Positions 7,524 through 11,320 of a stretch of DNA of 11,320 nt are shown here, in pieces. The position numbers and the translations under genes are program-made. Positions within the stretch are counted from its first letter, which is position 1. Each line of letters opens with the position of its first letter. This stretch comes from Fidelibacterota bacterium. GTDB lineage: Bacteria > Marinisomatota > Marinisomatia > Marinisomatales > UBA1611. The DNA lies in the NCBI GenBank assembly GCA_002718285.1, contig PBAR01000003.1, positions 17,388-28,707 on the forward strand, in the 5' to 3' direction. The notes beneath the pieces are model-generated. The model worked only from the letters and a program-made list of their open reading frames with translations. It did not search any database and was not told where the DNA came from.

Positions 7524-7985
7524 ATGCATAAGACATTAACAGGATTTACAATGATTGAACTGATTGCCATTATGGTAATCGCAGGAATATTGGGCACATC
7601 TGTTATCTCAACTTACAGTAATTATAATAAGTGGCTTAATATCAATGAAGAACTTCAGACCATGAACCGTAGGATACAAAATGCCCGTGATTTTTGCATG
7701 GCAAAAAATGAACCTTTTCATTTTTCTGTAAATCCTGGAAATGAATCATATACACTTCAATTTAAATCCAGTCAATCAGCCCTGATACTAGATGGTGAAA
7801 CATCTAACACATTTACTATGCCAAGCTATATAGATATTACATCTATCACTGGATTTAATTCTGGGGCGCTAGAGTTTAATATTCTGGGAGAGCCTATAAC
7901 AAATTTGAATGCAGTAATTAATATTAATGATGGTGATTGGAAAATTAATATTATTGCTCCAACAGGATATATTTATGTTCAATAA
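7524..7985 (+). CDS. GspH-like minor pseudopilin
   Basis: The protein has 153 residues. A 7-residue leader ends in G7|F8 and mature FTMIELIAIMVIAGILG with Glu at +5. The helix continues through NEELQTMNRRIQNARDFCMAKNE, the GspH/FimT pattern in which helix 1 leads to a conserved RNARDxA-like segment. A beta-rich C-terminal domain follows (about 60-153). GspH is the minor pseudopilin placed between the main filament and the I-J-K tip complex. The ATG at 7524 is the only possible start, because an in-frame TGA lies at 7491. It sits directly after a terminator T-tract with no Shine-Dalgarno. The next gene overlaps its end by 11 bases. Assignment as H rests on the motif, size and first place in an H-I-J-K-like series. 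Confidence 0.82.
   Translation: MHKTLTGFTMIELIAIMVIAGILGTSVISTYSNYNKWLNINEELQTMNRRIQNARDFCMAKNEPFHFSVNPGNESYTLQFKSSQSALILDGETSNTFTMPSYIDITSITGFNSGALEFNILGEPITNLNAVININDGDWKINIIAPTGYIYVQ
7964..7967 (+). promoter_or_regulatory. Shine-Dalgarno AGGA that sets the start at 7975
   Basis: AGGA lies 7 bases before ATG 7975. It favours this start over in-frame ATGs farther upstream (for example 7927), which would add 16 residues ahead of a normal basic prepilin leader. Confidence 0.55.
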
Positions 7986-9177
7986 ATATAAATCTTTGAG
8001 AGGATACGCCGTTACAGAAATCTTATTAGCGGTTGTTATTATTTCTATCGCTTTTATTGAAATTTCCCGTGCTTATGCTAATATCAGTGGTACGGCAACA
8101 TCTGCTATTTCGATGTCTCTTTCCAGTAACCTGGCAAACTCTATTATGGAGCGGGTTATGGCTCAAGATTTTGATGCCAAGGGTAGCGAGAAAGGTGGTT
8201 ATGCTTTATCCTTTGATGGTGAAAATGATTATGTGGATTGTGGTAATGCTCCTTTAGGAGGAAGCTTTTCAGTGGAGTGTTGGGTAAAACCTTCGCAAAT
8301 TGCGACTAATTGGGCAGGTTTTGTTTGTAAAAATGAAGATAAGTCTTCAGGAGAAGGTGTATTTTGGTTAGGCCAGCATTCCACGGATGGTTTTGTAAGA
8401 TTTGGGATTTACTTGAATGGTACAAATGAAAATATTCTTGATACTGATGCAGCTGTTATTGCAAATGGTAGTTGGTTTCATGTGGCTGCTACCTATGATG
8501 GAAATTATCAGAAAATATATATCAATGGCAGCCTTGTCAAGACATCATCGAATCTAAATTCGGTCTTACCTAGCGGAACCAGTAATTATTTTATGGGTCG
8601 CTCTACTGCCGCCACTGGATACTATAGTGGGAAAATAGATGAAATTCGAATATGGGATGATGTTCGTACCGCGCAAGAAATTATGGATAATTATAAGCAG
8701 CATATTTCTGATCCATATACAGATTCTAATCTAAAACTCTATTTACGTTTAGACAGTGGAACAGGAGCAATTGCATTCGATAATAGTTCCAACATGTATC
8801 ACGGAACCATAAATGGATCTTCTTGGACCAGTAGTTGGTCTACAACCCTTGGTAGGGAAGGAGAAAATACATGGTCAAGCTATGATGATGTAGACGATTT
8901 TAATGGCATTACTTTTAAGGACAGTGATTATACTGGACTTGATGCGAGTAGCGATAATTTTAGCGGATTAGGTGGCAGGGTTACTGTTAAATATGTTTCC
9001 TTAAATACTGGTACGAATCCTTTCAGTTTTGATAATTCAGGATCTCCCACTGATTATAAGCAGATTACCATAAAAGTGGGTATTCCTGGAACATCTGATT
9101 CTACTCAACTGGATGCTATTAAAACCGCTAAAGAAGATCAAGGATACACTTTAACCTTTTCTCCTTATGGAAACTAA
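7975..9177 (+). CDS. GspI-like minor pseudopilin with an inserted LamG domain
   Basis: This 400-residue protein is far longer than ordinary GspI-type pseudopilins, which are usually well under 200. The leader MFNKYKSLRG ends at G10|Y11, giving mature YAVTEILLAVVIISIAFIE with Glu at +5. The helix runs to MERVMAQDFDA (about residue 67). At residue 76 a LamG/concanavalin-like jellyroll begins with YALSFDGENDYVDCGN. It continues through SFSVECWVKP, WFHVAATYDG and GKIDEIRIWDDVRTAQEI and ends near residue 288. The remaining 110 residues resume a minor-pilin pattern: LGREGENTWSSYDDVDDFNG followed by a beta-rich end. LamG domains bind sugars or proteins, often with calcium. In T2SS, GspI forms the tip complex with J and K. 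The start overlaps the H-like gene by 11 bases, and the end overlaps the J-like gene by 11. Confidence 0.85.
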   Translation: MFNKYKSLRGYAVTEILLAVVIISIAFIEISRAYANISGTATSAISMSLSSNLANSIMERVMAQDFDAKGSEKGGYALSFDGENDYVDCGNAPLGGSFSVECWVKPSQIATNWAGFVCKNEDKSSGEGVFWLGQHSTDGFVRFGIYLNGTNENILDTDAAVIANGSWFHVAATYDGNYQKIYINGSLVKTSSNLNSVLPSGTSNYFMGRSTAATGYYSGKIDEIRIWDDVRTAQEIMDNYKQHISDPYTDSNLKLYLRLDSGTGAIAFDNSSNMYHGTINGSSWTSSWSTTLGREGENTWSSYDDVDDFNGITFKDSDYTGLDASSDNFSGLGGRVTVKYVSLNTGTNPFSFDNSGSPTDYKQITIKVGIPGTSDSTQLDAIKTAKEDQGYTLTFSPYGN

Positions 9178-9706
9178 AAGCATATTGAATATGAATCTAA
9201 GGGGATTTACTTTAATAGAAATGATTGCGGCAATGGTTTTAGCATCAATTGTTATGTCAGCTGTTGGTTTAATGGCGCGAGGTACAATGATGAATCTTGT
9301 TTTTACTAATAGCATGGTAGATATGAATAAAGATGCGGAATTTACTCAACGAAATTTCATGATGCATATAAACGGTGTTTCTTCATTTACCGATGGAAGC
9401 TTATCAGCCACACAATTACATTTTACCAGCTATCTTTCTAACGCTACTTATGTTTACCAAATTAGCAGTGCTGATAGTACAATAAAATATTCCAGAACTA
9501 TATCTGGGAATACATCAACGGGTATCTTGGCAGATGGAATTTTAAATGGGAAATTTGTTTATAAAAATATGAATAATCAAAACCTCTCAACTCCCACGGA
9601 CGCTACAATTAAAGGTGTTGAACTAACCTTTGATTTGATACGAGGTAATGAAAAATATTCCTATACTACCTTTGTCATGCCAGACAAAAATCATTTGGAC
9701 TTATGA
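9167..9706 (+). CDS. GspJ-like minor pseudopilin
   Basis: The protein has 179 residues. The prepilin site is G13|F14, giving FTLIEMIAAMVLASIVMSAVG with Glu at +5. If translation starts at the internal ATG 9191 the leader is only 5 residues (MNLRG). ATG 9167 is chosen because it overlaps the I-like stop by 11 bases, the same geometry as the H-I junction. The post-helix region (NKDAEFTQRNFMMHINGVSSF) and strand-rich C-terminal half fit GspJ, in which an R/Q-rich helix end leads into a beta domain. Size is close to the usual GspJ. No LamG domain is present, unlike its two neighbours. The stop overlaps the next start as ATGA. Confidence 0.8.
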   Translation: METKSILNMNLRGFTLIEMIAAMVLASIVMSAVGLMARGTMMNLVFTNSMVDMNKDAEFTQRNFMMHINGVSSFTDGSLSATQLHFTSYLSNATYVYQISSADSTIKYSRTISGNTSTGILADGILNGKFVYKNMNNQNLSTPTDATIKGVELTFDLIRGNEKYSYTTFVMPDKNHLDL

Positions 9707-10620
9707 ACCAACTTCGAAAATCAAAAGATGGTGTTTTTATAAGTGTATTTGCTATGGCCACAGTTTTGATCATGACAATTATGATAAGTTTTATGGCGGA
9801 CAGGGTAACCAATATGTTAACTAATCAGGCAGATGTGTTTTCTCAAAGAAATGTTTACTGGTTTTCGTATTCCGGGATGGAAATTTTGGCTAATGATCGT
9901 TTTGCAGGATTGAACCTCGGACCAAACAGATATAGCCTTACAGGGGGAATAATTACAGCAAGTGGGAATATCAGCGGTTTTCACAACGGAGAAAGTAAGA
10001 CAAATGTAGTTATTTCTAAAGGATCAGATGGTAACAGTGTTCATAATCTAAGATGGACTATTGGTAATCCTTCGAATTATGCACTTTCTTTTGATGGGAA
10101 CAATGATTATGTGGATATTGGAAATGTTTTTAATGATGTTAAAACAATTTCATTCTGGATACACGCAGATGATATTACTTCCCATACAGATCAAGTTATT
10201 GATTTCAATGGTACGGATTATATTAAAGTTGTAAATGGAGAAATAACAGTAAATAATATTGATAGTCCAACCTATTATGTTAATAGCATTTCAGGGGAAC
10301 AAACGATAGCAGCTGTTGATACATGGTATCATGTAGTAGTAACGACAGCTACTGGTATTAATGTTAATGATATGGATGTTGGACGGTTAGAGGGTGAAAT
10401 CGATTTTATGGATGGTATTATTGACCAAATTGCATTATGGAATACAACATTTAATATCAATCAGGTTAGATCATTATATATTCAAGGAAGAAATTTTAAT
10501 ATAAGTTCCTTTTTAAGTAGTAACCTGAAAGGATATTGGTCCTTTCAAAATAATGCTAATGATGGTTCAGGAAATGATCATAATGGTACAAATAATGGAG
10601 CCACATATACGGGGTCATAA
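9703..10620 (+). CDS. GspK/PilX-like minor pseudopilin with C-terminal LamG domain
   Basis: The protein has 305 residues. A basic leader MNQLRKSKDG precedes VFISVFAMATVLIMTIMISFMA. Residue +5 after the likely cut at G10 is Val, not Glu. Lack of Glu5 is a known trait of GspK, the tip subunit. The segment QRNVYWFSYSGMEILAND (S57-G58-M59-E60) matches the conserved AxxSGxE helix of GspK and PilX proteins. A short linker region follows. From residue 126 to the end lies a LamG jellyroll: YALSFDGNNDYVDIGN, TISFWIHADD, TWYHVVVT, GIIDQIALWNTTFNINQV, LKGYWSFQNN. It appears to take the place of the large alpha-helical domain of classical GspK. ATGA overlaps the J-like stop. A beta-rich jellyroll on a tip subunit suggests adhesion or substrate capture; this is inference. 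Confidence 0.78.
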   Translation: MNQLRKSKDGVFISVFAMATVLIMTIMISFMADRVTNMLTNQADVFSQRNVYWFSYSGMEILANDRFAGLNLGPNRYSLTGGIITASGNISGFHNGESKTNVVISKGSDGNSVHNLRWTIGNPSNYALSFDGNNDYVDIGNVFNDVKTISFWIHADDITSHTDQVIDFNGTDYIKVVNGEITVNNIDSPTYYVNSISGEQTIAAVDTWYHVVVTTATGINVNDMDVGRLEGEIDFMDGIIDQIALWNTTFNINQVRSLYIQGRNFNISSFLSSNLKGYWSFQNNANDGSGNDHNGTNNGATYTGS

Positions 10621-10648
10621 TTATTTTAGTAGATAACTTAATTCCAGG

Positions 10649-11320
10649 CTATGGCGCAATTAGTTTTAGTGTAATCTCATAATAAGCATTAACATGGAAT
10701 AATTCATCATTAGTGGTAAACTCTATAATTAATATATGAGGTCCTGGTGCAAGCGATTCAGGGCTGGCAGGGTTTACTATTACTGGTCCAGATGAACAGC
10801 CTTTATTTCCTCCTGGAGCATGCCCATCACCAATCACAACACCATCCAATTTAAATTTTATTAATTCGTAATCGGATTCCTCGGCCTCGCCCATCCCTGA
10901 AAATTCTAAATCCATTGTAATAGGGTAAGAACTGGTAACTTGTATATTTGCTGTAGCCTTTCCTTTTTGCAAGTTTGAATTATTGCCTCCACAATTCGCA
11001 CTATCCTCTACTTTAAATCTAAGAGATTGGGTAATTGAATTTTCTGTTTTTACCTGAGTTGTAACATTCCATCCATAATCAGAATTTTCTGAGCTACCAT
11101 CCCAAAAATCAGATATTCCTGTATTATTTTCGTTTGATGAGTTTTTCCCATTTAATAATCCGTTGTCAGTTAATGTCCATTCCAATCCAGTCACAGGTAC
11201 TGGGCTGGATGGTCCCACATTGATTTTTACGGTAGCTACATCGGATGAACCATAATTGTCTGTAACTCTGCAAGAAATAAAGTAAATGCCATGTTCCATT
11301 GGTGCAGTCCAGACTGCAGA
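10649..11320 (-). CDS. C-terminal part of a secreted beta-rich protein with an Ig/PKD-like segment (5' end outside window)
   Basis: The frame stays open to the right edge. Codons before the ATG at 11299 read SAVWTAP, which continues directly into MEHGIYFISCRVTDNYGSSDVATVKINVG. That is a typical Ig-like/PKD strand pair ending, so the ATG is internal. After a linker (SSPVPVTG), about 175 residues form a strand-rich domain with several Cys (NCGGN, GCSSG), a HAPGGNKGCSSGP loop and an ending NAYYEITLKL. I recognise no family. The last strands PGPHILIIEFTT and AYYEITLKL suggest a jellyroll or beta-sandwich. No C-terminal sorting signal of the T9SS or LPXTG type is apparent. The gene converges on the minor-pilin block with 28 bases between stops. 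It might be a secreted substrate of the locus, but its orientation gives no proof. Confidence 0.72.
   Translation of the reverse strand, partial: SAVWTAPMEHGIYFISCRVTDNYGSSDVATVKINVGPSSPVPVTGLEWTLTDNGLLNGKNSSNENNTGISDFWDGSSENSDYGWNVTTQVKTENSITQSLRFKVEDSANCGGNNSNLQKGKATANIQVTSSYPITMDLEFSGMGEAEESDYELIKFKLDGVVIGDGHAPGGNKGCSSGPVIVNPASPESLAPGPHILIIEFTTNDELFHVNAYYEITLKLIAP

Noticed and set aside
7927..7974. Upstream ATG giving a 16-residue longer GspI-like protein
   Set aside because: The extension would precede a normal basic prepilin leader, overlap the H-like gene more, and ignore the AGGA site before ATG 7975.
8033..8257. + strand open frame rich in Leu and Val inside the GspI-like gene
   Set aside because: It is a shadow frame over the prepilin helix and LamG start, which are strongly supported in the other frame.
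10621..10648. Bidirectional terminator between the convergent genes
   Set aside because: The 28-base gap has no GC-rich stem or T-tract that would support one.
1..11320. tRNA, rRNA, riboswitch or insertion sequence
   Set aside because: No cloverleaf, conserved RNA core, transposase motif or flanking inverted repeats were seen on either strand by reading.

Overview
The window is AT-rich and densely packed. It reads as one type IV pilus / type II secretion (T4P/T2SS) locus on the + strand, plus the 3' part of a convergent gene on the - strand at the right edge. Low GC, a PilO-PilP-PilQ envelope module, a secretin with its own signal peptide, and LamG jellyroll domains opening with an ALSFDG-x-NDYVD signature suggest a Gram-negative bacterium. 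A lineage of the FCB superphylum, such as Candidatus Marinimicrobia (SAR406), is my guess. That placement rests on sequence style only and is weak.

Layout. (1) 1-5866 is a tightly coupled assembly operon: the end of a PilO-like inner-membrane protein, a PilP/GspC-like protein, a PilQ-type secretin, a stand-alone receiver (CheY-like) protein, a PilB/GspE assembly ATPase and a PilC/GspF platform protein. Most junctions are 0 to 10 bp or overlap. (2) 5867-6014 is a leader with a small hairpin and a good ribosome site, followed by the main pilin-like subunit (GspG/PilA type, 6015-6704) and a strong intrinsic terminator. (3) 6705-7473 holds a paralogue of the pilin head domain that lacks the prepilin cleavage motif. 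In its place is a hydrophobic segment and a Cys resembling a degenerate lipoprotein signal. It ends in a second terminator very like the first. (4) 7524-10620 is a translationally coupled minor-pilin block in the canonical H-I-J-K order. The I-like and K-like members each carry a LamG domain. (5) 10649 to the right edge, - strand, is the C-terminal part of a secreted protein with an Ig/PKD-like strand pattern and an unrecognised beta-rich C-terminal domain.

How it may work together. PilB and PilC would drive assembly of a filament of the 6015 pilin through the PilO/PilP/PilQ envelope channel, primed by an H-I-J-K tip complex. In known T2SS and T4P systems I, J and K form the tip. Two LamG modules on I and K would therefore put carbohydrate- or protein-binding domains at the filament end, giving an adhesive or substrate-capturing pseudopilus. 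The receiver protein suggests phosphorelay control of the ATPase or platform. The terminators after the pilin and its paralogue would keep minor-pilin expression low.

Most notable observations: LamG grafted at different positions into two minor pilins; a pilin-derived protein that has lost class III processing; and a minor pilin whose ATG directly follows the T-tract of a terminator.
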